Source: Buchnera aphidicola (Hyperomyzus lactucae)
Lineage (GTDB): Bacteria; Pseudomonadota; Gammaproteobacteria; Enterobacterales; Enterobacteriaceae
NCBI RefSeq assembly: GCF_005081705.1
Contig: NZ_CP034876.1
Span: forward strand, 577,857 to 641,856
DNA: 64,000 bases
Direction: 5' to 3'
The notes below the pieces were generated by a model. It was not told where the DNA came from, ran no database searches, and saw only the letters and a list, made by a program, of their open reading frames with translations. Shown here one piece after another: positions 40,308 through 51,113 of this stretch (the first letter of the stretch is position 1; every line of letters begins with the position of its first letter). Position numbers and translations under genes: made by a program.

Positions 40308-41725
40308 TTATTTTATAAAATGTGAATATTTCATAATAGGCAAACTATTTGGCGGAATAATTATAGTAGCACGTATTCCAAAATTTTTATATTTTTGAAT
40401 ATAATTTTTATTTTTTACATTTAAATCAGATAAATTAGTAGCAACTAATTTAATTGAACCATCATTAAGATGATTTATCTTGTAAATATTACGTGAATTT
40501 TTTACTTGATATTGATGAATTTCTGGATTTTCAGAAATCAATTGAAGATAAGATTGATGTAAAAATTTTTGATTAGCATATGTAGAAATTAATTTTTGAG
40601 ATTCAATATCTGGTATTATTTTTTTAAAATCTTCTATCATTTGATTTTTATTATTAGAAAAAATCAATTTTTCATCTATAATAAAAAGAGATCGATAAAA
40701 ATCAGTCATAAACGATTTATCTAATTCATTAGAAAATTTTGAATTTTCATAGTTATTTTGAAAATATTTAATTGTAGCTCCAATATTATCTAATGAATTT
40801 AATTGATCTGAAACTTGCCATGAACTGTCATTAACAAAATCGTTATAATAAGATTCTTCAATACTTTTATGCATTCTTTTTTTAAAGTTTTTGTCTGATT
40901 GATAGATATTTTTTCTTCCTTCTAAATCAAAATTTTCATCTATTCTTAGAAAAGGATAAAAACTATTTTGGTAATCAGGTTTTGGTGTAAAAGTAAAAAG
41001 GTCGGGAAATGAACTTTGATATTCAGGGTGTTTTGGATTGTTATTTAACTCGTTAATAATTTTTATTTTTCCTTGGTATCTAATTTTATCCATAATAGCT
41101 CGCATAAAAACTTTTGAAGATTCAATTGTTTTTTGGAGTTGTTCTACATGTTCAGATAAAGAAACGATGGAATCGGTATTAGCATCTAATCCTGTATCGT
41201 TATCTGAAAAAAATATTTTTTTAAAGGTAGTTCCATTAAAAAGATTGATGGTTTCTGTTTTTACAGTTTCATAAGTCGTTACAACTGTATCTTTGATGGC
41301 ATTAAAAATATTCTCGGTTATTTTTAAAATATTGAAAGTTGGGAATGTTGTATAAGATAATTGTCTTGGATCATCAAGAGAAATTAAAGAGGAATTGTCA
41401 AGAATTTTTTTTTCATTAATATATTGTGAATATCTTTACTATTATTACTATTTGTAATTTCTTTAATATTATTTTCTATTTTATATTTTTTAAATATATT
41501 TTTTTCTGTTTGTTTTTCGATCATTTCCAATAAAATTAGAGTGTTTTTATATGAATTCTCTAAATTTATCGAATTTATTTTATCTTGAGTGGAAATGAAT
41601 TTTTTATCAAAATTATTAGCAATAGAATTTTTGTTTTTTTTTAAAACATCTTTTTTAGAATCAACATAAATATTTGTTTTGTTTAAGTATTTTTGATTTA
41701 ATATATTTATATTATTAGAAGACAT
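40308..41725 (-). pseudogene. Unrecognised orphan protein, split by an A9 frameshift
   Basis: I do not recognise this family. Two minus-strand frames, 41725-41384 (113 aa) and the frame open from about 41435 to 40308, join into one 472-aa protein if the A9 run at 41405-41413 had 10 A. The downstream frame has no ATG before 41105, and the approximately 110 codons upstream of that Met are open and protein-like (DDPRQLSYTTFPTFNILKI), so a single ancestral gene is likely. It has no signal peptide or membrane helix. The N terminus is Asn/Ser/Lys-rich and looks disordered; parts of the middle look helical. There is no E. coli gene at this place. It may correspond to Buchnera-only orphans that I recall being named yba3/yba4. 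Function unknown. Confidence 0.7.
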
Positions 41726-41970
41726 AATATTTTGTCCTTTTTTAATTTACTATTTTTAGTAGTATAAATTATTATAAATAGATGTGAATTAAATTTTTAT
41801 AATAAAAATTAATAGTTTGATTTTCTTGTAATATCAATTACATTTTTAAGATTACTTTTATTAATTAATTTATAATATTTTCTCTAAATTAAAACATATA
41901 AAAATAATCAATTTATATTCTAAGTATTTTTTTTTAAAAGTCAATTAATTAATTTAAAAAAATAAAAAAG

Positions 41971-42720
41971 ATGAAAAATATGAAAATATATTTAGTATTT
42001 AAATACTATAATGAAAGAATATGTCATTTAATTAAATTATTCAATTTAAAACATAACAATAATTGTTCTATGGCTTTATTAATAAATAATAATTCATTAG
42101 AATTATATAACCGTGATAATCTTAAACAAAAATCTATAAAAGTTGATTTTACTTCAAAAAAAAATAATTATAGATGTTGTAATTTTAGAAAAAAAAATGA
42201 AATTTTATCTAGAGTTGTAGGAATAAAAAAATATTATTTTCCTTTTGTATTAGATGCAACTGCAGGATTAGGCAATGATGCTTTTGTGCTTGCTTTTTTA
42301 GGATGTAAAGTTATTATGATAGAACGTCATCCAATCGTTGCTGCTTTGTTAAAAGACGGTTTAGAAAGAGGATATGAGGATAAAAAAATAGGATTTTGGT
42401 TAAAAAAAAGATTACATTTATTAGTAAATGATAGTTTAAATATGTTGGAATTATCTATTCCAAAACCGGATGTTATTTATTTAGATCCTATGTATCCGAC
42501 TAATAAAAAAAAATCTTTACCAAAGAAAAACATGCAAATTTTAAGAAAATTGATAGGAAAAAGCTATGATTGTGAAAAATTATTAAACATTTCCAGGAAA
42601 TTTGCAAAAAAAAGAATTATTGTAAAACGTCCTTGTTATGCAAAACCATTATCTAAAGATAAAGTAAATTTTGTTATTAAAAACAAAAACCATCGTTTTG
42701 ATATATATAATCCTTTTTAA
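41971..42720 (+). CDS. rsmJ: 16S rRNA (guanine-1516-N2)-methyltransferase
   Basis: Methylates G1516 of 16S rRNA. SAM motif VLDATAGLGNDAFVLAFLG, acidic ribose loop IMIERHPIVAALLKDGLERGY, and the catalytic YLDPMYP (DPMFP in E. coli) are intact, with the family tail HRFDIY. 249 aa (E. coli 250). ATG 41980, three codons in, aligns better with the E. coli start (MKI). It converges on pitA through a hairpin. Confidence 0.95.
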   Translation: MKNMKIYLVFKYYNERICHLIKLFNLKHNNNCSMALLINNNSLELYNRDNLKQKSIKVDFTSKKNNYRCCNFRKKNEILSRVVGIKKYYFPFVLDATAGLGNDAFVLAFLGCKVIMIERHPIVAALLKDGLERGYEDKKIGFWLKKRLHLLVNDSLNMLELSIPKPDVIYLDPMYPTNKKKSLPKKNMQILRKLIGKSYDCEKLLNISRKFAKKRIIVKRPCYAKPLSKDKVNFVIKNKNHRFDIYNPF

Positions 42721-42724
42721 GTAC

Positions 42725-42759
42725 AATAGGAGTACATATATTTGACATGTACCCCTATT
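42725..42759. terminator. Hairpin between rsmJ and pitA
   Basis: AATAGGAGTACAT (42725-42737) pairs with ATGTACCCCTATT (42747-42759) with one mismatch and a 9-nt loop, located between convergent genes and thus probably bidirectional. Confidence 0.7.
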
Positions 42760-42792
42760 AATTAAGATTAATAATATATTTAAACTAATACT

Positions 42793-44265
42793 TTATATGA
42801 AAAGTAATGCTATCCAATACAATAAACTAGATAATAAGATTGAAACAGGTAAAGTTAATATCCATGCTAAAGCAATATTTTTGATAGTTTTTGCTTGAAT
42901 TCCATCTCCATCAACTAACATGGTACCTGCCACAGAAGATGAAAGAATATGCGTAGTAGATACTGGTATACCTGTGTAACTTGCTACTCCGATAGAAAAA
43001 GAAGCTGTTATTTGTGCTGACATAGCTTGTGCATATGTCATGCTTTTTTTTCCTATTTTTTCACCAATGGTTACAACTATACGTTTCCAGCCTATCATTG
43101 TTCCTATAGATAAAGATAAAGCAACAATTAATATGATCCACATGGGTGCATATTCAATTGTTTTTAGTAATATTTTTTTGCTTTTTATTAACAAAATCTT
43201 ATCGTGAGAACTAATATTATTAGTATTTACGGTTGTATCTATTATATCAGAAATACATAATAAAAAATGACGTAATTCCAATCGTTGTTTTACACTTAAA
43301 CTATTATAATTAGATATACTTTCTAATAATAATTTAGTATTTTTGATGCTTTTTAAAACATCTTGGAATTGATAATTTATATTTGAATTAATAATTATAT
43401 TTTTTTTATATATTGAATTAGATGAGTTTGTAGTATTTTTTAAAAAATATTCTTCTAAATTGTCAAGTGCATTTTTTGTGTAAATTATTTCGTTTTTATT
43501 AGCATTTAAATTTACTGAAAAAGAAGAAGGTACAATACCTATAAGCACAAGCATTATTAATCCAATACCTTTTTGTCCATCATTTGCACCATGTGCATAA
43601 CTTACCCCAATAGATGATAGAATTAATGCGACTCGAATTAAAAATGGTGGTTTTTTTTTACCATCTTTTATTTCTCTTTCTAATGGTGTCATGTGAATAC
43701 GATGAAGCATTTTGTTATTGTTGAAATAATATCGTAATAAAAAAATTAAGCTGCCAGCTACTATTAATCCAATAATAGGAGACAAAATAAGTGATAAAAA
43801 AACATTTGTCATTTTAGGAATATTAAGTGCATTTACTAAAGATGAACCTGTAATAATTGCATTTGTTAAACCTATTCCAATAATTGATCCAATAAGAGAA
43901 TGTGAACTAGATGCAGGTAAACAAAAATACCAGGTAGATAAATTCCAAATGATAGCTGCTAGTAACATTGAAAAAACCATAGCAAGAGCATTATTATCAG
44001 TTGCATTTAGTAATAAATCATTCGGTAATAAATGAACAATTGCATAAGCAACAGTTAACCCCCCTAACAAAACACCTAAAAAATTAAACAAACCAGACAT
44101 TATAACTGCGACATGTGCAGACATCGCTCTAGTATATATTAAAGTTGATACTGCATTAGCTGTATCATGAAAACCATTGATCGCTTCATATAATAAAACA
44201 AACAATAAAGCTAAAAAAACAAATAAACTATGATTCACATCAGAATAAGAAAATAAATATAGCAT
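42793..44265 (-). CDS. pitA: Low-affinity inorganic phosphate transporter PitA
   Basis: Proton-coupled metal-phosphate symporter of the inner membrane. The two duplicated signature segments are [16 protein letters not shown] and [14 protein letters not shown]; about ten hydrophobic helices are evident, with a long polar central loop near residues 260-360. 490 aa (E. coli 499). An in-frame A9 run (GKKKPP) is intact here. In a genome with few transporters, this is probably the main phosphate importer (inference). Confidence 0.95.
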   Translation of the reverse strand: MLYLFSYSDVNHSLFVFLALLFVLLYEAINGFHDTANAVSTLIYTRAMSAHVAVIMSGLFNFLGVLLGGLTVAYAIVHLLPNDLLLNATDNNALAMVFSMLLAAIIWNLSTWYFCLPASSSHSLIGSIIGIGLTNAIITGSSLVNALNIPKMTNVFLSLILSPIIGLIVAGSLIFLLRYYFNNNKMLHRIHMTPLEREIKDGKKKPPFLIRVALILSSIGVSYAHGANDGQKGIGLIMLVLIGIVPSSFSVNLNANKNEIIYTKNALDNLEEYFLKNTTNSSNSIYKKNIIINSNINYQFQDVLKSIKNTKLLLESISNYNSLSVKQRLELRHFLLCISDIIDTTVNTNNISSHDKILLIKSKKILLKTIEYAPMWIILIVALSLSIGTMIGWKRIVVTIGEKIGKKSMTYAQAMSAQITASFSIGVASYTGIPVSTTHILSSSVAGTMLVDGDGIQAKTIKNIALAWILTLPVSILLSSLLYWIALLFI

Positions 44266-44405
44266 AATCTTTAAGCCATTTTTATGAATTCAAGTATGTT
44301 TATTATCTGTGAGAAACTATGTTTGAGGAAAGTAAAATATACATTTTATTGATAAAAAATTTTATATGAACTTAAATTGAAATAAATTAATAAGAAAATT
44401 TCTTT

Positions 44406-45623
44406 TTAAGAATTTATTTTTTTTAATCTAAAAGATAAAAAAATCCCAATAGATAACATGATTATAATGAAGCAAGAAATACCAGACCATTTTAAATGAA
44501 ACCAAAAAAAACCACCAAATGTACCAAAAACACTTGAACCTAAGTAATAAAAAAATAAATATAAAGATGTAGCTTGTACTTTAGCGGTATTTGTATATGA
44601 ACCAATCCAACTACTTGCAGTAGAATGAGATGCAAAAAAACCACCAGAAAAAATTATTAAACCTAAAATTATTATTAATAATTGATTGTATTGTGTTATA
44701 AACACACCTAATATCATTAAAATAAGTGATGTAATCAGAATGTTATTTCGATGATATTTATTAATTAAAATACCGGCTTTAGGAGAACTATAAACTCCAG
44801 TTAAATAAATAATAGAAAGTAGTCCTATACTAGATGGACATAATAAAAATGGCTCTAATATTAATCGATAACCAATATAATTAAAAATAGTAACAAAACT
44901 ACCCATTAATATAAAACCGATTATAAAGAGAACTAATAATGCCGGATTTTTTAAATGTGCATAAAAAAGATTTAAAAAATTACGTAAATCAATAGAAATA
45001 GAATGGAAATTCTTAGAATTAGGTAAAAAATACAAAAAAACACAAGATGATATTAAAGAAAAGAAACCGATTATCATTAATGCAATATTCCATGAAAAAT
45101 TTTCAGTTACAATACTAGTTAAAAGTCTGCCTGAACATCCACCGATAGTATTTCCGCTAATATATAGTCCCATACATAATGAAAGTGAATTAGGATGTAT
45201 TTCTTCACTAATATATGTCATTGCAACAGCAACAACACCACTTAGTGCTAAACCAGTTAAAGAACGTAGTAAAACAATAGTATTCCAACTAGTCATCATT
45301 GAACATATAATAGTTAATAATGCGGCTATGAATAAAGAAGTACACATAATTATTTTTCTGCCAACCACATCAGATAACGGTCCGGTAAATAACATTCCTA
45401 AAGCCATTGTTATAGTGGCAGCAGAAAGAGATAAACTGCTTTCTGCAGGAGTTAAATAAAATTGTTTAGAAAATATTGGTAAAATAGATTGTACACAATA
45501 CAGAATAGAAAAAGTAGAAAAACCACCTGAAAAAAGAGCTAAAATCACTCTATTAAATTGTTTTGTATTTTTTTTTATATACTGTTTTTTTAATACTTCT
45601 TTTTTGTTGTTTAATAAAATCAA
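44406..45623 (-). CDS. ynfM: Major facilitator superfamily transporter (YnfM)
   Basis: Twelve-helix MFS protein of the inner membrane. The family signature between helices 2 and 3 is GPLSDVVGRKII; SILYCVQSILPIFSKQF and SGNTIGGCSGRLL match E. coli YnfM. 405 aa (E. coli 417). The substrate is not established in E. coli; the relatives are drug/arabinose-type effluxers. Buchnera keeps very few MFS proteins, so an exporter of amino acids or metabolites for the host is a reasonable guess only. Confidence 0.9.
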   Translation of the reverse strand: MILLNNKKEVLKKQYIKKNTKQFNRVILALFSGGFSTFSILYCVQSILPIFSKQFYLTPAESSLSLSAATITMALGMLFTGPLSDVVGRKIIMCTSLFIAALLTIICSMMTSWNTIVLLRSLTGLALSGVVAVAMTYISEEIHPNSLSLCMGLYISGNTIGGCSGRLLTSIVTENFSWNIALMIIGFFSLISSCVFLYFLPNSKNFHSISIDLRNFLNLFYAHLKNPALLVLFIIGFILMGSFVTIFNYIGYRLILEPFLLCPSSIGLLSIIYLTGVYSSPKAGILINKYHRNNILITSLILMILGVFITQYNQLLIIILGLIIFSGGFFASHSTASSWIGSYTNTAKVQATSLYLFFYYLGSSVFGTFGGFFWFHLKWSGISCFIIIMLSIGIFLSFRLKKINS

Positions 45624-45656
45624 AATATAGTCTCTACGTTAGAAAAAAATAATTTT

Positions 45657-46511
45657 TTATATATATATATAACCGTCATAAATGTGTTTTGCAGGACCTA
45701 TCATATAAAGGGGATGTCCGAAACCTTTCCATTGTATGATTAATTTTCCACCTAACAATTTTACTTGAACACTATTAGAAAGAATTTTTTGTGCTATACC
45801 TACTGCAACTGCAGCACAAGCACCACTACCACAAGATTGCGTTTCACCTACATCACGTTCATACACTCTTAATTTAATATAATTTTTCTTTATAATTTCC
45901 ATAAAACCCACATTTATTTTTTCAGGAAAAATTGGATTTTTTTCTATATTTTCACCTATAATATTTACAGGAGCATTTTTAATACACTGTACTTTAATTA
46001 CACAGTGAGGATTACCAATAGAGATTACACTGCAAATTAAATTATCTTTTAAAAGTTTAATTGAAAATGGATCATCTAACTTGTTTTGAAATGACAATAA
46101 TTTATAATATTTAAAATCGGGTTCATCCATATTTACTTTAATCATATTATCTGGCATGAATTCAATAATGAGTTTCCTTGTTTTTGTGCTAACAAAAATT
46201 TTTTTTTTATTGGTTAAACCTTTTAATAATAAAAAAAGACCAAAACATCTAGCACCATTTCCACATTGTTCTACTTCATTACCATTTGCATTAAAAATTT
46301 TATAATTAAAATCAAATAGAGGGTTATTTGATTTTTCAACTAATAACAATTGATCAAAACCAATTCCAGTATGACGATTAGATAATTTTTTTATCGTATG
46401 AGACAATGGAAAAAAATTATTTTCTATGCAATTAATAACCATAAAATCATTTCCTAAACCATGCATTTTAGAAAAATGAATTTTTTTCTTTTTCTTATAA
46501 TTTAAATCCAT
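45657..46511 (-). CDS. dapF: Diaminopimelate epimerase
   Basis: Converts LL- to meso-diaminopimelate for lysine and peptidoglycan. The two catalytic cysteines lie in [13 protein letters not shown] and [29 protein letters not shown] and GNPHCVIKV are intact. 284 aa (E. coli 274) with a short Lys-rich N-terminal extension. It is central to the symbiont's supply of lysine to the aphid. It is divergent from cyaY, as its E. coli neighbourhood predicts once cyaA and dapL are removed. Confidence 0.97.
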   Translation of the reverse strand: MDLNYKKKKKIHFSKMHGLGNDFMVINCIENNFFPLSHTIKKLSNRHTGIGFDQLLLVEKSNNPLFDFNYKIFNANGNEVEQCGNGARCFGLFLLLKGLTNKKKIFVSTKTRKLIIEFMPDNMIKVNMDEPDFKYYKLLSFQNKLDDPFSIKLLKDNLICSVISIGNPHCVIKVQCIKNAPVNIIGENIEKNPIFPEKINVGFMEIIKKNYIKLRVYERDVGETQSCGSGACAAVAVGIAQKILSNSVQVKLLGGKLIIQWKGFGHPLYMIGPAKHIYDGYIYI

Positions 46512-46631
46512 TTTTTTTCCTAATTAATTATTTAAGAATTTAGTCTATAAATAAGATCGTATATTATACAAAGTTAATTATTTTTATTTTTATAATTTGT
46601 TATAATAAAAACTAACAATTAAGGATATTCT

Positions 46632-46982
46632 ATGAATAAAAACATCACTCCAAAAAAGAATAATGAGAATTTTTATACATTAGTAAATCATTTATTTTTA
46701 AAAATAGAAGATAATTTAAATTTATATGATAATGAAATTGATATTGATTACGAAATTCAGGACTATGTTATGACTATTACTTTTTCAAAAAAGAGTGTAA
46801 TTATAATTAATAAACAAGAATCATTAAAACAAATTTGGTTAGCTACAACATTAAATGGATATCACTTTAATTACAAGGAAAATAAATGGATTTGTAATCG
46901 CACTAATAAAAATTTTTGGGAGATATTTCAAAATGCATGTTCTTTTCAATCACAAAAAAAATTAATTTTTTATACAAAATAA
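46632..46982 (+). CDS. cyaY: CyaY, bacterial frataxin
   Basis: Iron-binding regulator of the IscS-IscU assembly complex. The acidic helix-1 region ([21 protein letters not shown]) carries the Asp/Glu iron ridge, and [24 protein letters not shown] is the conserved sheet. 116 aa (E. coli 106). It is complementary to the isc genes at 57-61 kb. hemC follows with a short gap. Confidence 0.95.
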   Translation: MNKNITPKKNNENFYTLVNHLFLKIEDNLNLYDNEIDIDYEIQDYVMTITFSKKSVIIINKQESLKQIWLATTLNGYHFNYKENKWICNRTNKNFWEIFQNACSFQSQKKLIFYTK

Positions 46983-47050
46983 TATTTATTAAAATAAAAA
47001 AATTTATGTATCAATATAAAAAATACATCCATGTTAATATGAATCGCAAT

Positions 47051-47995
47051 ATGCAAAATAAAACATTAAGAATTGCTACTAGAAAAAGCCCATTAGCTTT
47101 ACAGCAAACTAAATATGTCCAAAAAAAAATATTATCTTTATATCCAGATTTAAACATAAAATTAGTGCCTATTGTTACTCATGGAGATAATATTTTAAAT
47201 AAATCTCTCTCTAAAATTGGAGGAAAAGGATTATTTATTAAAGAATTAGAACTTGCTCTTCTTGAAAATAAAGCAGATATTGCAATTCATTCTATGAAAG
47301 ATCTTCCGGTAAATATTACAAAAGAATTATGTTTAGTTAGTATATGTAAAAGAGGAAACGCTTTAGATACATTAGTATCTAATAATTATCAATCAATTAA
47401 TCAATTGCCTCGAGGTGCTATCATTGGCACTTCTAGTTTAAGAAGGCAGTGTCAATTAATTACTTATAGACCAGATTTAATTATTTCCCCTTTAAGAGGA
47501 AATGTAGAAACAAGAATCGCTAAATTAGATGCAGGAAAGTATGATGCTATTATTTTAGCTGCTGAAGGATTAAATAGATTAAGTTTAAAGCATCGAATTA
47601 CTCAAATTATACCTGCAGAATTATCTCTACCTTCATGTGGTCAAGGCGCTATTGGTATTCAATCTAGATTACATGATAAAAAAGTCTTATTTTTTTTATC
47701 TCGTCTAAATCATGTCAATACTTTCATTGAAATTAATGCAGAAAGAGCGTTTTGCAGAAAATTAGAATCTGGATGTCAAATTCCTATTGGAAGTTATGCT
47801 ATTTTAAAAAAAAATAAAATTTGGTTAAGAGGATTAGTAGGTTCCCCTAATGGCAAAATAATATTAAGAGGAGAAAGAACGGGTTTGTATAATACAGGAG
47901 AAAAAATGGGATATTCATTAGCTGACGAATTACTGAGTCATGGAGCTAAAAATATTCTTAATAATCTTCATATGACACAATCTTATTATATATGA
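47051..47995 (+). CDS. hemC: Porphobilinogen deaminase
   Basis: Joins four porphobilinogens to hydroxymethylbilane. [26 protein letters not shown] (catalytic Asp), [11 protein letters not shown] and the cofactor Cys in [12 protein letters not shown] are intact. The frame is open from 46916 and ATG 47039 is also possible, but 47051 ([12 protein letters not shown]) aligns exactly with the E. coli start and gives 314 aa. The stop overlaps the hemD start (ATGA), preserving the hemCD coupling of E. coli. Confidence 0.95.
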   Translation: MQNKTLRIATRKSPLALQQTKYVQKKILSLYPDLNIKLVPIVTHGDNILNKSLSKIGGKGLFIKELELALLENKADIAIHSMKDLPVNITKELCLVSICKRGNALDTLVSNNYQSINQLPRGAIIGTSSLRRQCQLITYRPDLIISPLRGNVETRIAKLDAGKYDAIILAAEGLNRLSLKHRITQIIPAELSLPSCGQGAIGIQSRLHDKKVLFFLSRLNHVNTFIEINAERAFCRKLESGCQIPIGSYAILKKNKIWLRGLVGSPNGKIILRGERTGLYNTGEKMGYSLADELLSHGAKNILNNLHMTQSYYI

Positions 47996-48749
47996 AAATA
48001 CTAGTGATGCGTCCTTCACCTGCAGGAGAAGAGTTAGTCAATAATTTAAATAATATAGGTATACCTTCTTGGCATTTTTCTTTATTTGATTTTTATCCTA
48101 GTCTTAGTTCAATAAGCTTATCAAAAAAAGCAAATGAATTATATAAATCAAATATCATTTTAGTTTTTTCTAAAAAATCTATTTATTATACAAATTTATA
48201 TTTAACACGTCATAATTTAAGATGGCCATCTCATGCAAGATATTATGCTATTGGTAAAAGTACAGCTTTTTTTCTTTATAAATATATTAAAAAAAAATTT
48301 TTTTTCCTAAAAAAAAAGAGAATAGTGAAGGTTTATTAAAGATATTAAATAAATGTGAACTAAAATATAGTAAAATTATTTTATTACAAGGGGAAAATGG
48401 ACGAAAATTAATAGAAAAAAATTTAAAAAAAGAGGGTTTTAAAATTTGTGTAATAGAATGCTATAGAAGAGTTTTGAAAATTTTAGATGGAAGAAAAGAA
48501 GGAAAAAAATGGCGTTTGTATAAGATAGATACTTTAGTAGTAACAAGTAGTGAAATATTACATCAATTAAAAAATATTACTTCTGATTCTGATCAAATTG
48601 AATGGTTATTAAAATGTAAAATATTTGTCGTAGGTAAAAGACTATCAAAAATAGCAAAAAATTTAGGTTGGAACGATATTATCGTCTCAAACTATGCTAA
48701 TAATGAATCTTTTTTAAAGATAATTAAAAAAATTAATTCTGAAATTTAA
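47992..48749 (+). pseudogene. hemD: Uroporphyrinogen-III synthase, frameshifted
   Basis: Cyclises hydroxymethylbilane to uroporphyrinogen III. The first frame (47992-48339) reads [19 protein letters not shown] and YAIGKSTAFFLY. The frame then breaks in an A9-T8 block (48289-48305). The rest continues +1: ENSEGLLKIL, IILLQGENGRKLIE, IECYRRVLKI, TLVVTSSEIL, FVVGKRLSKIAKNLGW. One added A gives KKKIFFPKKKENSEG, which aligns with E. coli QKILYPQDREISE, and 252 aa overall (E. coli 246). Both halves are well conserved, which suggests recent change, slippage rescue or a base-calling error. Without HemD the HemC product could not lead to heme. Confidence 0.9.
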
Positions 48750-48754
48750 TTTTT

Positions 48755-48831
48755 TGGTCGGCGAAAGAGGATTTGAACCTCTGACCTACTGGTCCCAAAC
48801 CAGTTGCGCTACCAAGCTGCGCTATTCGCCG
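48755..48831 (-). tRNA. proM: tRNA-Pro (TGG)
   Basis: Acceptor CGGCGAA/TTCGCCG, anticodon TGG in the loop TTTGGGA, discriminator A and encoded CCA. It is last in the Arg-His-Pro tRNA cluster. Confidence 0.97.
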
Positions 48832-48879
48832 TGTTATAAATTTTTTTTAATATTTTATTTATTTTGATTTTGTGGTGTA

Positions 48880-48956
48880 TGGGGTGGCTAATGGGGTTTG
48901 AACCCATGACCACTGGAATCACAATCCAGAACTCTACCAACTGAGCTATAGCCACC
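48880..48956 (-). tRNA. hisR: tRNA-His (GTG)
   Basis: GGTGGCTA acceptor including the extra G at -1 facing C73, anticodon GTG, and encoded CCA. It is the middle gene of the cluster. Confidence 0.97.
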
Positions 48957-49002
48957 AATTTAATAAAAATTTTATGTTTTTTTGTTTATATTATTAAATA
49001 GT

Positions 49003-49076
49003 TGCGCTCGACAGGATTTGAACCTGACTCCTCTACCTTCGGAGGGTAGTGCTCTATCCAAATGAGCTACGAGCGC
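49003..49076 (-). tRNA. argX: tRNA-Arg (CCG)
   Basis: Acceptor GCGCTCG/CGAGCGC, anticodon CCG in the loop CTCCGAA, discriminator A, no encoded CCA (ACT follows). First of the cluster, corresponding to E. coli argX-hisR-leuT-proM with leuT lost. Confidence 0.96.
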
Positions 49077-49270
49077 ATTAACACAAAAACAAATTAGATT
49101 TTAAGATTAATAATCTTCATTGTCCAGCTTTTTTTGCAGAAATTTAAATATAATGAATTTTATTATATACGATTGATTTTAAAATAGTTCATTTTAAAAA
49201 AAAAGATAATACAAAATATTTTTTAAGATAATTTTTTGTATTAATTTTTGATATAGATTTTTTAAAATTT

Positions 49271-50530
49271 TTATGAACGTTTCATCATATCAAAAAATTC
49301 ATCATTGGTTTTAGTCATAGCAAGTTTATTTAGTAAAAATTCCATTGCATCTATTTCACTCATAGGATGAATAATCTTTCTTAGAATCCACATTTTTTGA
49401 AGTTCGTCTGGTAAGGTTAACAATTCTTCTTTTCTAGTTCCAGATCGATTGTAATCAATAGCAGGAAAAACACGTTTTTCTGCTATTTTTCTAGATAATG
49501 GAAGCTCCATATTACCTGTTCCTTTGAATTCTTCATAAATAACTTCATCCATTTTCGAGCCTGTATCTACTAAGGCAGTTGCAATAATTGTTAAACTGCC
49601 GCCTTCTTCTACATTCCGAGCGGCTCCAAAGAAGCGTTTAGGTCTATGCAAAGCATTAGCATCAACACCCCCTGTTAAAACTTTTCCAGATGCTGGTACC
49701 ACTGTATTATAAGCACGTGCTAAACGAGTAATGGAATCAAGTAAAATAATAACGTCTTTTTTATGCTCTACTAATCTTTTAGCTTTTTCAATAACCATTT
49801 CAGCAACTTGAACATGTCTGGAAGCTGGTTCGTCGAAGGTAGATGCAACTACTTCTCCTTTAACTAATCTTTGCATTTCAGTTACTTCTTCTGGTCTTTC
49901 ATCAATTAATAAAACCATTAAAACACAGTCTGGATGATTATAAGCAATACTTTGAGCAATGTTTTGAAGTAATATTGTTTTTCCAGCTTTTGGAGGGGCG
50001 ACAATTAATCCTCTTTGTCCCCGTCCGATAGGTGATGCTAAATCTAACACTCTTGCTGTTAAATCTTCAGTAGATCCATTTCCACGTTCCATTCTCAATC
50101 TAGAATTAGCATGTAACGGTGTTAAATTTTCAAATAATATTTTACTTCTTGCATTTTCAGGCTTATCGTAATTTACTTCATTTACTTTAAGTAAGGCAAA
50201 ATATCTTTCACCTTCTTTTGGTGGTCTTATTTTTCCAGAAATAGTATCACCTGTACGTAGATTAAATCTGCGAATTTGACTCGGTGAAACATAGATGTCA
50301 TCAGGACCTGCTAAATAAGAACTATCAGCAGACCGCAAAAAACCGAATCCATCTTGTAATATTTCTAAAACACCGTCTCCAAATATATCTTCTCCACTTT
50401 TTGCATGTTGTTTAAGGATGGCAAAAATAATATCTTGTTTACGCATACGCGCTAAATTTTCCAACCCCATTTTTTCACCAAGAGTAATTAATTCAGAAAC
50501 TGGCATATTTTTAAGTGCGGTAAGATTCAT
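49271..50530 (-). CDS. rho: Transcription termination factor Rho
   Basis: Hexameric RNA helicase that ends transcription. N-terminal primary RNA site with [14 protein letters not shown], Walker [14 protein letters not shown], Walker [17 protein letters not shown], and the Q/R loops ([15 protein letters not shown]). 419 aa, identical in length to E. coli. Conservation is far above the window average. It follows trxA, as in E. coli. Confidence 0.98.
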   Translation of the reverse strand: MNLTALKNMPVSELITLGEKMGLENLARMRKQDIIFAILKQHAKSGEDIFGDGVLEILQDGFGFLRSADSSYLAGPDDIYVSPSQIRRFNLRTGDTISGKIRPPKEGERYFALLKVNEVNYDKPENARSKILFENLTPLHANSRLRMERGNGSTEDLTARVLDLASPIGRGQRGLIVAPPKAGKTILLQNIAQSIAYNHPDCVLMVLLIDERPEEVTEMQRLVKGEVVASTFDEPASRHVQVAEMVIEKAKRLVEHKKDVIILLDSITRLARAYNTVVPASGKVLTGGVDANALHRPKRFFGAARNVEEGGSLTIIATALVDTGSKMDEVIYEEFKGTGNMELPLSRKIAEKRVFPAIDYNRSGTRKEELLTLPDELQKMWILRKIIHPMSEIDAMEFLLNKLAMTKTNDEFFDMMKRS

Positions 50531-50660
50531 AATGGTGGGTTCTTAGTAAAATCGGGGTAAATCTCGAAATAACAATAATTATGACATAATTTTAAAATTT
50601 ATGAGTAATTTTTAAATGAAATTAAAATTTTATATTTTAAATCAACTGTTTAGACTGATA

Positions 50661-50987
50661 TCAGTTAATATTTTCATCTAAAAATTCTTTAAGTTGTAAT
50701 TTAGAAACTGCTCCAACTTTAGTAGCACGAACTTCGCCATTATGAAATAATAATAATGTAGGAATGCTTCTAATAGAATATACTGGAGCAGTATTGGGGT
50801 TTTCTTCAATATTTAATTTTCCAATAATAATTTTGTTAGAATATTCTTTTGATATTTCTTCTAAAATAGGTGCTAACATTTTACAAGGATTGCACCAATC
50901 AGCCCAAAAATCTACTAAAAAAAAATGTTTTGATGTTAAAACTTTTTCTTTAAAATTTTTATCTGTTAATTCAATTATTTTATTCAT
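50661..50987 (-). CDS. trxA: Thioredoxin 1 with CNPC active site
   Basis: General disulfide reductase and electron donor. The fold is complete: FLVDFWADW with buried Asp, cis-Pro in RSIPTLLLF, and [12 protein letters not shown]. The active site reads WCNPCK (codons TGC AAT CCT TGT) in place of the near-universal WCGPCK. 108 aa (E. coli 109). The Gly to Asn change may shift redox potential or partner fit. Confidence 0.95.
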   Translation of the reverse strand: MNKIIELTDKNFKEKVLTSKHFFLVDFWADWCNPCKMLAPILEEISKEYSNKIIIGKLNIEENPNTAPVYSIRSIPTLLLFHNGEVRATKVGAVSKLQLKEFLDENIN

Positions 50988-51113
50988 TTTGATATATTTA
51001 CTCAGTAGTAAGAAATTTTAAATAAATAAAATTTGTATAATTTAAAAGTATATAACATGATAATATCATTCTTAAGACTTTTTTAAAACTAAATTTAAAA
51101 AAAAATATTAAAA

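Noticed and set aside
46916..47050. Extended N terminus for hemC
   Set aside because: It lies inside cyaY and has no counterpart in the family; ATG 47051 aligns with the E. coli start.
49103..49117. Small AAGATT/AATCTT hairpin downstream of rho
   Set aside because: A 6-bp AT stem is too weak and too frequent here to call a terminator.
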